Below are positions 26,559 to 34,923 of a stretch of 64,000 nucleotides of DNA, piece by piece. This DNA is from Flavobacteriales bacterium. Lineage in GTDB: Bacteria; Bacteroidota; Bacteroidia; UBA10329. Numbering within the stretch: the first letter of the stretch is position 1; the number at the start of each line of letters is the position of its first letter. The position numbers were made by a program, and so were the translations under genes. The DNA is taken from assembly GCA_021741155.1 (NCBI GenBank), contig JAIOYP010000067.1, positions 1-64,000 on the forward strand, given 5' to 3'. The notes under the pieces were generated by a model that searched no databases, was not told where the DNA came from, and saw nothing but the letters and a program-made list of their open reading frames with translations.

Positions 26559-28364
26559 TTATGGCCCTACAGTTCCTCGTAGGAATGATGTGTTGTAAAG
26601 GTTGTCTGGAATGTTGGTTGTAAAACCATTGCGTTTAACCGCGTGTCCTCCATTTCCGGCCAACGGAGGCGGAATCGGAATCGGCAAAGCCATGTTGGTA
26701 ACAATTGGAATAACAATCGGGCCAATGAAAGGAATGTTCACCACCACACTTACCGAGATCAGAATCTGCATAAATCCTTGCGTTCCAGGGTAACCGTAAG
26801 GGCCTCCATTTCCGCCAACCGCATTTGGGTTGATGTCAATCTGTGCTGGACCAATAGCAAATGTAATCGGGAAGTTCAAACTACCTCCTAACCCAGGAAC
26901 TCCAAACTGTCCGCCAGTACCGTCCATTCCAGGACTGTACCAAGAAAGTCCAATCATGTTCGGTGGCTGGGCTCCTCCCACACCCAAATTGGCACCACCT
27001 CCTCCACCTGCTCCGAGAAAGAATCCGAATGAGGGTGCTGGCGGTGGAATCAGGTTTCCTGTACTGATTGAAAATGCCATGGAACCTCCACCACCTCCAC
27101 CACCGAAGATGTTGAAGTTGTTTACGATATCGGCATCTAGTGTAAGTTCAATAGCATTTCCTCCAACAAAACCATCGCCCGTTAGTCCAAGAGCAGGATC
27201 GTAAGCATCGCCACCATCACCACCTCTTCCGAGAATGTTTCCTTCGTTTACGATTGCAACCAACGAACCTGCAGGCAAAGTTCCAGTTGTAAATGCTGGT
27301 GTAGCAGTTGTTGGGCTAGAAATCTCAACACCTGGATCAATTAGACATACCACGCAAACAGGTGATGTAGTTGGCGCATTTGGGTAAAGATTGTAGAATT
27401 CCGTTCCTAGGTTGTAGTTATTGGTTGTATTAATAACTGGAACCTGATAGCAAGGAAGAATCGTTATCGAGTAAATGATATTGTATGTACTATTATTACA
27501 TAGCACTTGAATCACAACAGGATACGTTCCTGCTGGAGCAAAAGGTGTTGCAAAAAAATCAATATTCACTACACCTGTTGATGGTGCTGGATTCGGAGTG
27601 ATTGTAGCAGTAAGTCCAGCAGGCAGCGTTGACAGAATTGAAATGGCAAGCTGCTGCGGATTACCTGCAGTCTGAACAATATTCAAAGAAAGGTTTTGAG
27701 TCTGCGAAACAACCCTGTCGATTGTATCGGCAATGCTACTTGGCGTTACGTTCAGGTAACATGAGTTGCAATCTTCTGCGAATGAGGGCAGCCAACAACT
27801 ACCATTGTAATAATCCAAGGTGCTGTCAGTCGTATTTACGATAACCAAACCAACTGCCGGATTGAGAATGTTGTTCCTCATGGTCTCGTCCATCTGCGGA
27901 GCGAGGAATCCCTTATTCTCAGAAACCAAATGCATCACCGCGCTAGAGTCTGGTGTATCTGTATTTATTCCAACATGGAATTCATTGTTCCAAATGAAAC
28001 TATTAGCAACCCAATCATGGAAGAAAACAGTGTCGTACCGCATGGTTTGTCCTTGCAAACCTGGAATAAGCGGCCCTGGATCTCCTTGTGGACCAAGCCC
28101 CTGCCTCCAATAGATTCCATCAAAATACCAAAAACTGCTATCCGTAACTGTATAGATTAAGAGTCCCGTTGCTGGACTGGTAATAGCCAGCGTATCCGTT
28201 CTTGGAATCAGAAGTCCTTTATTGAGTGCTTGAATTTCAAGCAATGCGCTTGGATCTGGGGTAATAGTCCCGATACCCACATTATCTTGAGCAAGAAGAC
28301 TAGATGCTGGAATGAAAAGAATTAAAGCTAAAAAAGCTATCAGCAGTGTGCGGGAATTTCGCAT
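26559..28364 (-). CDS. secreted glycine-rich surface protein
   Basis: 601 residues. A signal peptide (MRNSRTLLIAFLALILFIPA..) is followed by two copies of the Bacteroidota fibre-type motif (VGIGTITPDPSALLEIQ..KGLLIPR near 30-55 and VGINTDTPDSSAVMHLVS near 130). Then comes an Ig-like region with Cys residues, and a glycine-rich C-terminal third (GGGGGGS, GAGGGGGANLGVGG). No T9SS sorting domain is visible at the end. The ORF has an upstream ATG, but the signal peptide fixes the start at 28364. A near-consensus -7 box (AATATTTG, complement of 28371-28378) lies 6 nt upstream, implying an almost leaderless mRNA. Confidence 0.75.
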   Translation of the reverse strand: MRNSRTLLIAFLALILFIPASSLLAQDNVGIGTITPDPSALLEIQALNKGLLIPRTDTLAITSPATGLLIYTVTDSSFWYFDGIYWRQGLGPQGDPGPLIPGLQGQTMRYDTVFFHDWVANSFIWNNEFHVGINTDTPDSSAVMHLVSENKGFLAPQMDETMRNNILNPAVGLVIVNTTDSTLDYYNGSCWLPSFAEDCNSCYLNVTPSSIADTIDRVVSQTQNLSLNIVQTAGNPQQLAISILSTLPAGLTATITPNPAPSTGVVNIDFFATPFAPAGTYPVVIQVLCNNSTYNIIYSITILPCYQVPVINTTNNYNLGTEFYNLYPNAPTTSPVCVVCLIDPGVEISSPTTATPAFTTGTLPAGSLVAIVNEGNILGRGGDGGDAYDPALGLTGDGFVGGNAIELTLDADIVNNFNIFGGGGGGGSMAFSISTGNLIPPPAPSFGFFLGAGGGGGANLGVGGAQPPNMIGLSWYSPGMDGTGGQFGVPGLGGSLNFPITFAIGPAQIDINPNAVGGNGGPYGYPGTQGFMQILISVSVVVNIPFIGPIVIPIVTNMALPIPIPPPLAGNGGHAVKRNGFTTNIPDNLYNTSFLRGTVGP

Positions 28365-28462
28365 TTCAATCAAATATTTCAGGTTGTGACCTCCTTCGGT
28401 CAATTCAGGTTCGAAAATTAAGCAATTCACGTGTTTAAATGCTAAGATTAATTGGATAAGGC

Positions 28463-28470
28463 TATTTTTG
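28463..28470 (+). promoter_or_regulatory. -7 box (TATTTTTG) of the tRNA-Val promoter
   Basis: A perfect TAnnTTTG, 11 nt before the tRNA 5' end. A TTTA at 28434-28437 is the only weak -33 candidate, and its spacing is long (25 nt). Confidence 0.5.
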
Positions 28471-28481
28471 CGGCCGTCTTC

Positions 28482-28556
28482 GGGCGTTTAGCTCAGTTGG
28501 TTTAGAGCACCACCTTGACAGGGTGGGGGTCACTGGTTCGAATCCAGTAACGCTCA
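28482..28556 (+). tRNA. tRNA-Val (GAC anticodon)
   Basis: A 75-nt cloverleaf read by eye: acceptor GGGCGTT/AACGCTC with one G-U pair, D-arm GCTC/GAGC, anticodon stem CCACC/GGTGG with loop TTGACAG (anticodon GAC at 28517-28519), and T-arm ACTGG/CCAGT with loop TTCGAAT. The discriminator is A. CCA is not encoded, so it must be added after transcription. Confidence 0.95.
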
Positions 28557-28568
28557 CGAAAGTGAAAT

Positions 28569-28606
28569 GGGAGGTTATCATGCAAATGGCATCCTCCCTG
28601 TTTTTA
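28569..28606 (+). terminator. terminator after tRNA-Val
   Basis: GGGAGG (28569-28574) pairs with CCTCCC (28593-28598), with an inner ATGC/GCAT pairing, and is followed by TGTTTTT. It lies between the tRNA and the next gene. Confidence 0.65.
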
Positions 28607-28611
28607 TTCCA

Positions 28612-29151
28612 GTGAAAGCAATAGCAAAACTCCTTCTGTCTTTAATCTTTACCATTGGATTGGCAACAATGGCCGTTGCCGACATTGGCGAAACCTTTGA
28701 TTTGAAGCAGAAACGCACGCAACTTCAATCCGAATTGGAACAACTGAAGAACGATTCAACCTCCTCGTTCACACAAATAGTTGACGTTTCTAATCATATC
28801 ATTCGTTTAGATCAACAGATTTTCGATAGCTACAACGAAACTGTTGATCGACTATCAAACAATCAATTGAAGAGTAACGCACAAGATCAGGGATTGGTCT
28901 GGTTGGCGCTTATCACCACATTAATTTCAATTTTCTTCGCTATTCTTTTAGCCATGGCGCGAGGTCGAGTAATTGATAAAGGTGGGTTTGGCCTCTTGGA
29001 TGTTTACAAGCAATTATCGCAAGATTTTTTCCAGAAAGTCTCGCCTGAAAAGGCTGGGTCTCAGCGGATGTTACGCATCAATGTGGTAATTATTTTAGGA
29101 ATGGTTTGCATGAGCATTTCCATCCTAGGGTTTCTGATTAGCAAATTCTAG
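28612..29151 (+). CDS. small membrane protein of unknown function
   Basis: 179 residues from a GTG start at 28612. An ATG 45 nt upstream lies inside the terminator hairpin and would put polar residues before the hydrophobic segment. Visible parts are a signal peptide or anchor (MKAIAKLLLSLIFTIGLATM), a polar heptad-like region suited to a coiled coil (about 30-90), a second membrane segment (LVWLALITTLISIFFAILLA), a short loop and a final membrane segment ending in LISKF. I do not recognise a family. Confidence 0.65.
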   Translation: MKAIAKLLLSLIFTIGLATMAVADIGETFDLKQKRTQLQSELEQLKNDSTSSFTQIVDVSNHIIRLDQQIFDSYNETVDRLSNNQLKSNAQDQGLVWLALITTLISIFFAILLAMARGRVIDKGGFGLLDVYKQLSQDFFQKVSPEKAGSQRMLRINVVIILGMVCMSISILGFLISKF

Positions 29152-29195
29152 GATTCCCGAATCCTCAGTCCGTAACTTTACGGAAATCATTTTTC

Positions 29196-31403
29196 TTGAC
29201 GCTCAGAAAACTACTCTTCTCCGCTTTCGTTATTCTGCCCCTCTTCGCTGCGGCACAACAAACGGTGGATTACAGGGAACTCGAATGTCAAGGCCACATT
29301 CCGAGCGAGTTTCTCACACTTTCCTCGCAGAAATATAAGACTGCCGCTGACAGTTTGCTTTCTGCCAGTAAGGGCGAAGAAAAGAAAACCAAGCAGACCT
29401 TTCTGCTCGAAAGTAGTTTCCTAATCAATCAGGTTTTGGGCAGTGGAAGGGTTCTTTTTAATGATTCCGTTTCAACATATCTGAGTCAAATTCTCGATAC
29501 GGTTCTGATAAACGAACCTGAACTCCGATCAAAAGTTAGAGTTTATGCTTTACGTTCATCGTTGGTCAACTCTTTCACAACGGATGACGGAATCATTCTA
29601 GTCAGCCTAGGTCTTGTGGCCCAATTAGAAAACGAAGCTCAATTAGCATTTGTCCTTTGTCACGAACTGGCGCATTTCACAGAACACCACGTCATTAATG
29701 CTTATGTTCAAAATGAGGAACTAAAAAGAGGTGCAGGTGAGTATAAACGCGGCTCATTCGATGAAGGAATGCTTGCCAAAAGCGGTTATTCCAAAGACTT
29801 TGAAAAGGAAGCCGATAGATTGGGTCTAAAGCGATTTCTGGATACACAGTACAGTTCTGAAACAGTCTCAAATGTGTTTGATGTGATGCGTTACGCCCAT
29901 TTACCGTTCGATGATATTGCCTTTGAAAAGGAATTCTTTAATGAGGCGTATTATCGAATGGATGATTCCTATTTCCTAAATCAAGTTCGGCCAGTTGAGG
30001 CTAATGAGAGCGAGAATCCTGAAAGTGATACACATCCAAGCCCAACCGAGCGTCAGCAACTAATTGGGAGGTACATTAACAATGGCGAACCGAGAGCAAA
30101 TACCTCAAACCACTTGATTTCCGAAGAACGTTTCAAAGCACTTAGAAACTCTTGCCGATTTGAACTTTCCAACCTTTATCTGAAGAGCAATCAACCAGTA
30201 CTGAGTATTTACAATTCGTACCTCCTTAGAAAGTCGTTTCCCGAAAATCCATTCTTGCAGAAAAATATTGCCAAAGCACTTTACACGCTGTCTAAGTTCA
30301 AAACAGGTGGCAACTACGGCTATGTTCATCCTGGATTTTCTCATATCGAAGGAGAATCGCAACAGCTTTATCACCTATTCTACCGCCTGCAACCAGAGGA
30401 GCTGTGCATTCTTGCAACAGGATTTATTTGGCGGCTTAGACTCAAATATCCTGATGATGTGGACATCACGGCAATGAGCGAAGACATCCTCAAAGACCTC
30501 ATCAAATTCTATCACACCCCAGGAATGTTTGCTCAGGAGCGGCCGTTAGAAGGCTGGGATATTCCAGACACGACTGCCATCACAAACAAGTACGACCGCC
30601 TCAAGCAGAAAAGCAAGGAAAACCCGAAGTTGACCATGGTGACATATGCATTGGTCGACCTTTTTGAAAATGACGGGTTTGTGGAGCTTTTCGACATACT
30701 GGAACAAAAAAGATGGGGAGGTGAAGACAAATCGATTGCGCGAAATGAGCTAATTAAGCAAAGCAAAGACGACCAAAGGCGTTGGAAGAATCACGGGTTT
30801 TCTCTCGGGCTTCAGCGAGTGGCGGTAGTCACACCAACATATACCAAACTCGACCTACGAAAAAAGCAGCAGCACAAATTCCTCCATTCAGAATCTGCAA
30901 AACAGAAGTTGGTAAAGCAGATAGAAAAATCAACCGACCTTCTAAATCTCGACACCAAGATATTGGATGTAACGCTACTCGATTCAAGTGAAGTCAACAC
31001 CTTCAACGATATTACTTTCCTCAACGAATGGGTTGACCAACGATTTCTTCATGTAGATGTGGATATGGTCAATCTCAATCAAACTCGGATTGACTCCATC
31101 ATTGCCCGATACGGAACCGAATACTATGCTTGGACGGGCGTTATCAATTACCGCGAGAACAAACCGCTGATGTTATTCTACCTGCTCTATGCGCTGATTC
31201 CTCCTGCCATTCCGCTTGCGATTTACTATTTGGCACGACCCAATTACGACACCTATTACTACTGCATCACCTTCAATCTAAAAACAGGAGAACCCGTGCA
31301 GGTCAACTACAACAATTACCGCAAGCGGGATGCACGCGATTTGATGAACAGCAGCATCTACGACTCCTTTTGGCAGATGAAGCAAAAACCGAAGAAAGGA
31401 TGA
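29196..31403 (+). CDS. M48 family zinc metalloprotease
   Basis: 735 residues with a signal peptide (about 1-20). The zinc site HELAH is at 156-160, with the third ligand in FEKEAD (Glu 203), as in M48 peptidases. The long C-terminal region contains a candidate membrane segment (about 655-680, LFYLLYALIPPAIPLAIYYL). It is much longer than HtpX or BepA and has no recognisable TPR array. A role in envelope protein quality control is a guess. The start is TTG 29196, the only one giving a signal peptide. The stop overlaps the next gene as ATGA. Confidence 0.85.
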   Translation: MTLRKLLFSAFVILPLFAAAQQTVDYRELECQGHIPSEFLTLSSQKYKTAADSLLSASKGEEKKTKQTFLLESSFLINQVLGSGRVLFNDSVSTYLSQILDTVLINEPELRSKVRVYALRSSLVNSFTTDDGIILVSLGLVAQLENEAQLAFVLCHELAHFTEHHVINAYVQNEELKRGAGEYKRGSFDEGMLAKSGYSKDFEKEADRLGLKRFLDTQYSSETVSNVFDVMRYAHLPFDDIAFEKEFFNEAYYRMDDSYFLNQVRPVEANESENPESDTHPSPTERQQLIGRYINNGEPRANTSNHLISEERFKALRNSCRFELSNLYLKSNQPVLSIYNSYLLRKSFPENPFLQKNIAKALYTLSKFKTGGNYGYVHPGFSHIEGESQQLYHLFYRLQPEELCILATGFIWRLRLKYPDDVDITAMSEDILKDLIKFYHTPGMFAQERPLEGWDIPDTTAITNKYDRLKQKSKENPKLTMVTYALVDLFENDGFVELFDILEQKRWGGEDKSIARNELIKQSKDDQRRWKNHGFSLGLQRVAVVTPTYTKLDLRKKQQHKFLHSESAKQKLVKQIEKSTDLLNLDTKILDVTLLDSSEVNTFNDITFLNEWVDQRFLHVDVDMVNLNQTRIDSIIARYGTEYYAWTGVINYRENKPLMLFYLLYALIPPAIPLAIYYLARPNYDTYYYCITFNLKTGEPVQVNYNNYRKRDARDLMNSSIYDSFWQMKQKPKKG

Positions 31404-32164
31404 GGCGACTCACCTTCATACTCATCCTGTTGGCCGAATTAAGCTTCGGACAAGCACCCGGCTACATGGGCAGAAAATTGCTCATCACCAGCGAAGTGAG
31501 TTTTTTCAATGCCCTTTTCAATCCCAATCACAACTTTAATGAAGGGATAAGAAAATTCAGTTTCAACCTCCGTTCCACAACCGACATCGACTATGTAGTA
31601 GCCCGAAACGGAACCATTGGCGTAACCTTCGATGTGTTTTCCACTAGCATGAAATACCATTGGAATTCGGATCAGCACGCCCAATTACTAATCCCAAACA
31701 TCGACCGAAAATTCGAGCACTCTCGCATCACGGGTTATGGTTATGGCATCAACTATAAGGTGTTCCGGAATCCGTCTCGTGGTGGCATCGCTCCAATTGG
31801 TAGCTACATAAAATTTGACGTAATGCTGTTGGATGTGCGCCTGCGCCCATACAATTTGACCACCGAAACGGCCCACTCCTACTCCGATAGGTTCTTCACT
31901 CCCGCCTTTTCATTCACCCTCGGACAACAGCGCATCTTCTGGGATTTCCTCATTCTTCGCACAGGAGTTCAACTTGGTTTTGTACCCATGGGCATTTCGC
32001 CTTATCTGCAAGATATGGGCGATGGTATCGTTCGCGGCACCCAACAACAAGAACTTCGCGCCTATGCCGAATCCCGACTTCTCACCTACTATCTGCTCAA
32101 TATCAATTTTGGAGTTGGCTTCCTATTGCCTTTCAGGAAGAACTACAAGAACAATCTCCATTGA
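31400..32164 (+). CDS. predicted outer membrane or secreted protein
   Basis: 254 residues beginning with a signal peptide (MRRLTFILILLAELSFGQ). The remainder alternates polar and hydrophobic residues with many aromatics (KYHWNSDQ, HSRITGYGYGINY, TYYLLNINFGVGFLLPF), as in small outer-membrane beta-barrels. Its start overlaps the M48 protease stop by 4 nt, so the two are co-translated and may act together at the envelope. No family is recognised. Confidence 0.65.
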   Translation: MRRLTFILILLAELSFGQAPGYMGRKLLITSEVSFFNALFNPNHNFNEGIRKFSFNLRSTTDIDYVVARNGTIGVTFDVFSTSMKYHWNSDQHAQLLIPNIDRKFEHSRITGYGYGINYKVFRNPSRGGIAPIGSYIKFDVMLLDVRLRPYNLTTETAHSYSDRFFTPAFSFTLGQQRIFWDFLILRTGVQLGFVPMGISPYLQDMGDGIVRGTQQQELRAYAESRLLTYYLLNINFGVGFLLPFRKNYKNNLH

Positions 32165-32169
32165 TATTT

Positions 32170-32325
32170 GGGCGTGTCCCTCCCCCACACACAGCGCCAC
32201 CCACATTCGGGTCAGGCTTTGCGCTATATCTTTTCTTCGTTCCTCAGAAAAGGATGCCGCTCCAATCCTTCACGCGGTGCAACCCGCTAGGTTTTATGCG
32301 GTAAGTGAGGGTTTGTTGCCGCATA
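32170..32325. repeat. structured intergenic repeat
   Basis: The 167-bp gap between convergent genes begins GGGCGTGTCCCTCCCCC and contains two hairpins: ATCTTTTCT (32228-32236) with AGAAAAGGAT (32245-32254), and TATGCGG (32295-32301) with CCGCATA (32319-32325). The segment GGCTTTGCGCTATATC...GGATGCCGCTCCAATCC...CACGC resembles, from memory, a repeat scattered in many Bacteroidota genomes. It may also end transcription of both flanking genes. Confidence 0.5.
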
Positions 32326-32331
32326 GACCCC

Positions 32332-33384
32332 CTAAACGTCCTTAAACTCCGCCCCACTCACTTCGCAAATAATATCCTTTCCATAAGCCAAACTCGGAGT
32401 TTGCCATCCAGCTTTGAATTTTCCTGATACGATTCTTTGCGCTATATCAACAGCGGACATGGCCGTAAGTGTGTAGCCTTCTTGTGTTTTCATGGTTGAT
32501 GTCAGCGACTTGCCATTTTTATCAGTCACCGTTCCAATCAAATAGGTGGTGGCTTTCTCTCTCTGTATATCGCTCGGACCTGCTTTTCCAGCCACAATTT
32601 TTGCGCGGGCTCGGCTCTTGACAAACTCAGAACGCATCAACCATCCTAAATACTTACTCCATTTCATTCCGTTAATCACTCTCTCTGGCAAACCCATATA
32701 CACCTTGATATTCGGAATTCCAGTGCTAAAAAAAGCCGTGTAAACATCTCCCCAAGGAATGGTGACGGCTGTCATGTTGGTGGGGCCAAAATCAAAGCGT
32801 TTCACATCGTGGGCATCTTCTACCTGTTTCAATTTTCCGTCTTGGCGAATGGTTCCGCCCGTTCCCAATCCTTCTACAACGGTCAAACTCGTTCCTCGCG
32901 AAGCACGCCCCGTTCCGTAAAAAGCCAAAACCAAATCCTCCGCGTCTGGCATTCTCGATTTGAGATGAGCCGCCAAACAATCACTCGGAACCACATCAAA
33001 TCCACTTCCAGGAAGCAACATCACGCCAGCCAACTTCGCTTGCTCATCATATTTTCTTGCTTGTGCAAAAACGGCAATCTCACCCGTTATGTCCGTATAA
33101 TGCACTCCATTCCTAATACACGCCTCCACCATCGTCTTAGACGTATGGATGAATGGCCCGGCAGCATGAATAACCACCTTAGAACCTTTCAGCAACTTAT
33201 CCAAATCATCATTTTTCAAGTCCGCTACTTGGTACTCCAAAGCATACTTCTCTGCAATTGGCTTCAGTTTAGCCTCATTTCTTCCCGAGAGAAGTGGTCT
33301 AATTCCGAGTTCTTGGCAGCGCCTCACAATCAATTCGCCTGTGTATCCGTATGCTCCGTATATAATGATGTCTTTGTTTTCCAT
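32332..33384 (-). CDS. saccharopine dehydrogenase-like NAD(P)-binding protein
   Basis: 350 residues from ATG 33384 (a longer ORF start at 33408 adds eight poorly fitting residues). The Rossmann start IIIYGAYGYTGELIVRRC and the following LLSGRNEAKLKPIAEKY are typical of the saccharopine dehydrogenase / trans-acting enoyl reductase group. AAGPF and GVHYTDITGE follow near 80-110. Substrate specificity cannot be told. It is convergent with the outer-membrane-like gene and divergent from the ethanolamine permease. Confidence 0.85.
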   Translation of the reverse strand: MENKDIIIYGAYGYTGELIVRRCQELGIRPLLSGRNEAKLKPIAEKYALEYQVADLKNDDLDKLLKGSKVVIHAAGPFIHTSKTMVEACIRNGVHYTDITGEIAVFAQARKYDEQAKLAGVMLLPGSGFDVVPSDCLAAHLKSRMPDAEDLVLAFYGTGRASRGTSLTVVEGLGTGGTIRQDGKLKQVEDAHDVKRFDFGPTNMTAVTIPWGDVYTAFFSTGIPNIKVYMGLPERVINGMKWSKYLGWLMRSEFVKSRARAKIVAGKAGPSDIQREKATTYLIGTVTDKNGKSLTSTMKTQEGYTLTAMSAVDIAQRIVSGKFKAGWQTPSLAYGKDIICEVSGAEFKDV

Positions 33385-33435
33385 AGTGCTGAATTCAATC
33401 GTTCGCAATTTGTCTAAATTAGGCGAAATGAAGTT

Positions 33436-33515
33436 GTTTCACAGAGACAAAAAGAGACCGCACAGAGTTTCACGGAGAATTTCTCTGCGTTCTTTGCGAA
33501 ACCTTTGCGGTTAAA
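33436..33515. repeat. CACAGAG/CTCTGCG-type intergenic repeat
   Basis: TTTCACAGAGACAAAAAGAG and CGCACAGAGTTTCACGGAGA are followed by TTCTCTGCGTTCTTTGCGAA and CCTTTGCGGTTAAA. The two halves are loosely complementary and can fold back. It resembles the inner part of the element at 22256-22344 in style but not in exact sequence. The 183-bp gap holds no gene. Confidence 0.5.
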
Positions 33516-33567
33516 GAACATTCGTCATATTCGCACTCATTCGTAATTCGTATCAGCTGATAAGCGT

Positions 33568-34923
33568 ATGCAACAGACCGAAAATTCATCACCCAAATTA
33601 GAACGCACGCTCGGCCCCGTCATGCTTTGGGGCTTGGGCGTTGGCTACGTTATCTCAGGCATGTATTTCGGTTGGAACCTCGGTCTTGCCGAAGGTGGAA
33701 CCCTCGGATTGGCCATCGCCACGTTCTTCATCGTGATTATGTACGTTACGTTCACCTTCAGTTATACGGAATTGGCTTGCGCCATTCCGAAAGCTGGAGG
33801 CGCGTTCGATTATGCCGATAAAGCGCTTGGCCGCAACTGGGGATTTATGGGTGGCATGGCACAGATTATTGAATTCGTGTTTGCACCACCTGCTATTGCT
33901 GCCGCGATTGGAGCCTATTTCAACCTCTTTCTTAAGACCGAACCACTCATCCTTGAACTTGGAACTTTGAACCTTGAACTCCCGTGGATGGCGATTTTGG
34001 CCTACTTCGCGTTTACCGCACTCAACATTTTTGGAGTACGGGCTGCCGCGATGTTTGAGTTGGTCATCACCATTTTGGCTGTGGCCGAGCTGCTCATTTT
34101 CGCTGGCGTTACGCTTCCAGAATTTGAAGTAGTCAACCTTACAACTAACTCATTCCCGAACGGAATTCCCGGAATTTTTGCAGCCATTCCGTTTGCCATT
34201 TGGTTTTTCCTAGCCATTGAAGGTGTGGCAAACGTGGCCGAAGAAACCAAAAATCCACAGCGGAACGTGTTGCTTGGTTTTGGCTCGGCCATTTTCACCT
34301 TGGTCATTTTATGTGTATTGACATTCGTTTCTTCGGTTGGAGTTGGTGGCTGGGAAGCAGTGGTGTATGATGCAGAAGGAAACATGTCAGATAGCCCGCT
34401 GCCATTAGCCATTGCGCAAGTTGTAGGCAATAGTGGATGGATGTATCACCTTTTGTTGACAATCGGTTTACTTGGACTGGTTGCTTCCTTTCACGGAATT
34501 ATCCTTGCAGCAGGTCGCGCCACTTACGAGTTTGGCAGACAAGGACTTGCTCCAAAAGCACTAGGAAGAGTGCACTCTAAGTTCAAAACACCTGCAAATG
34601 CGTTAATCGTAAACATGATTATTGGCATCATTGCATTGATGACAGGCAAGACGGGCGAAATCATCACCATTGCATGTTTCGGTGCCTTGGCGCTGTATAT
34701 CATATCGATGATTTCGTTCTTTAAGCTGAGAAAAAACGAACCCGACATGGAACGTCCTTTCAAGGTTCCCTTCTACCCTCTTTTCCCAGCATTGGCATTA
34801 ATTATTGCTAGCATTTCGATGGTGGCCATGATTTATTACAATCTACAACTGGCATTTATTTTCTTTGGGCTTATGATTGGCTCATTCATCGCATACAAAC
34901 TGACTTACGGTAAAACTTCATGA
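33568..34923 (+). CDS. eat: ethanolamine permease (APC family)
   Basis: A 451-residue transporter with about twelve membrane helices. The N-terminus PVMLWGLGVGYVISGMYFGW, AIPKAGGAFDYADKALG and IEFVFAPPAIAAAIGAY match the ethanolamine permease branch of the amino acid/polyamine/organocation family closely in my memory. The gene overlaps the glutamine-synthetase-like gene by 4 nt (ATGA), so substrate import and gamma-glutamylation are probably made together. Confidence 0.82.
   Translation: MQQTENSSPKLERTLGPVMLWGLGVGYVISGMYFGWNLGLAEGGTLGLAIATFFIVIMYVTFTFSYTELACAIPKAGGAFDYADKALGRNWGFMGGMAQIIEFVFAPPAIAAAIGAYFNLFLKTEPLILELGTLNLELPWMAILAYFAFTALNIFGVRAAAMFELVITILAVAELLIFAGVTLPEFEVVNLTTNSFPNGIPGIFAAIPFAIWFFLAIEGVANVAEETKNPQRNVLLGFGSAIFTLVILCVLTFVSSVGVGGWEAVVYDAEGNMSDSPLPLAIAQVVGNSGWMYHLLLTIGLLGLVASFHGIILAAGRATYEFGRQGLAPKALGRVHSKFKTPANALIVNMIIGIIALMTGKTGEIITIACFGALALYIISMISFFKLRKNEPDMERPFKVPFYPLFPALALIIASISMVAMIYYNLQLAFIFFGLMIGSFIAYKLTYGKTS

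Noticed and set aside
28567-28611. Earlier ATG of the small membrane protein
   Set aside because: Sits in the tRNA terminator hairpin and spoils the signal-peptide-like N-terminus.
32170-32325. Integron attC site
   Set aside because: No integrase or cassette array nearby, and no clear R'/L' core sites; hairpins alone are not enough.
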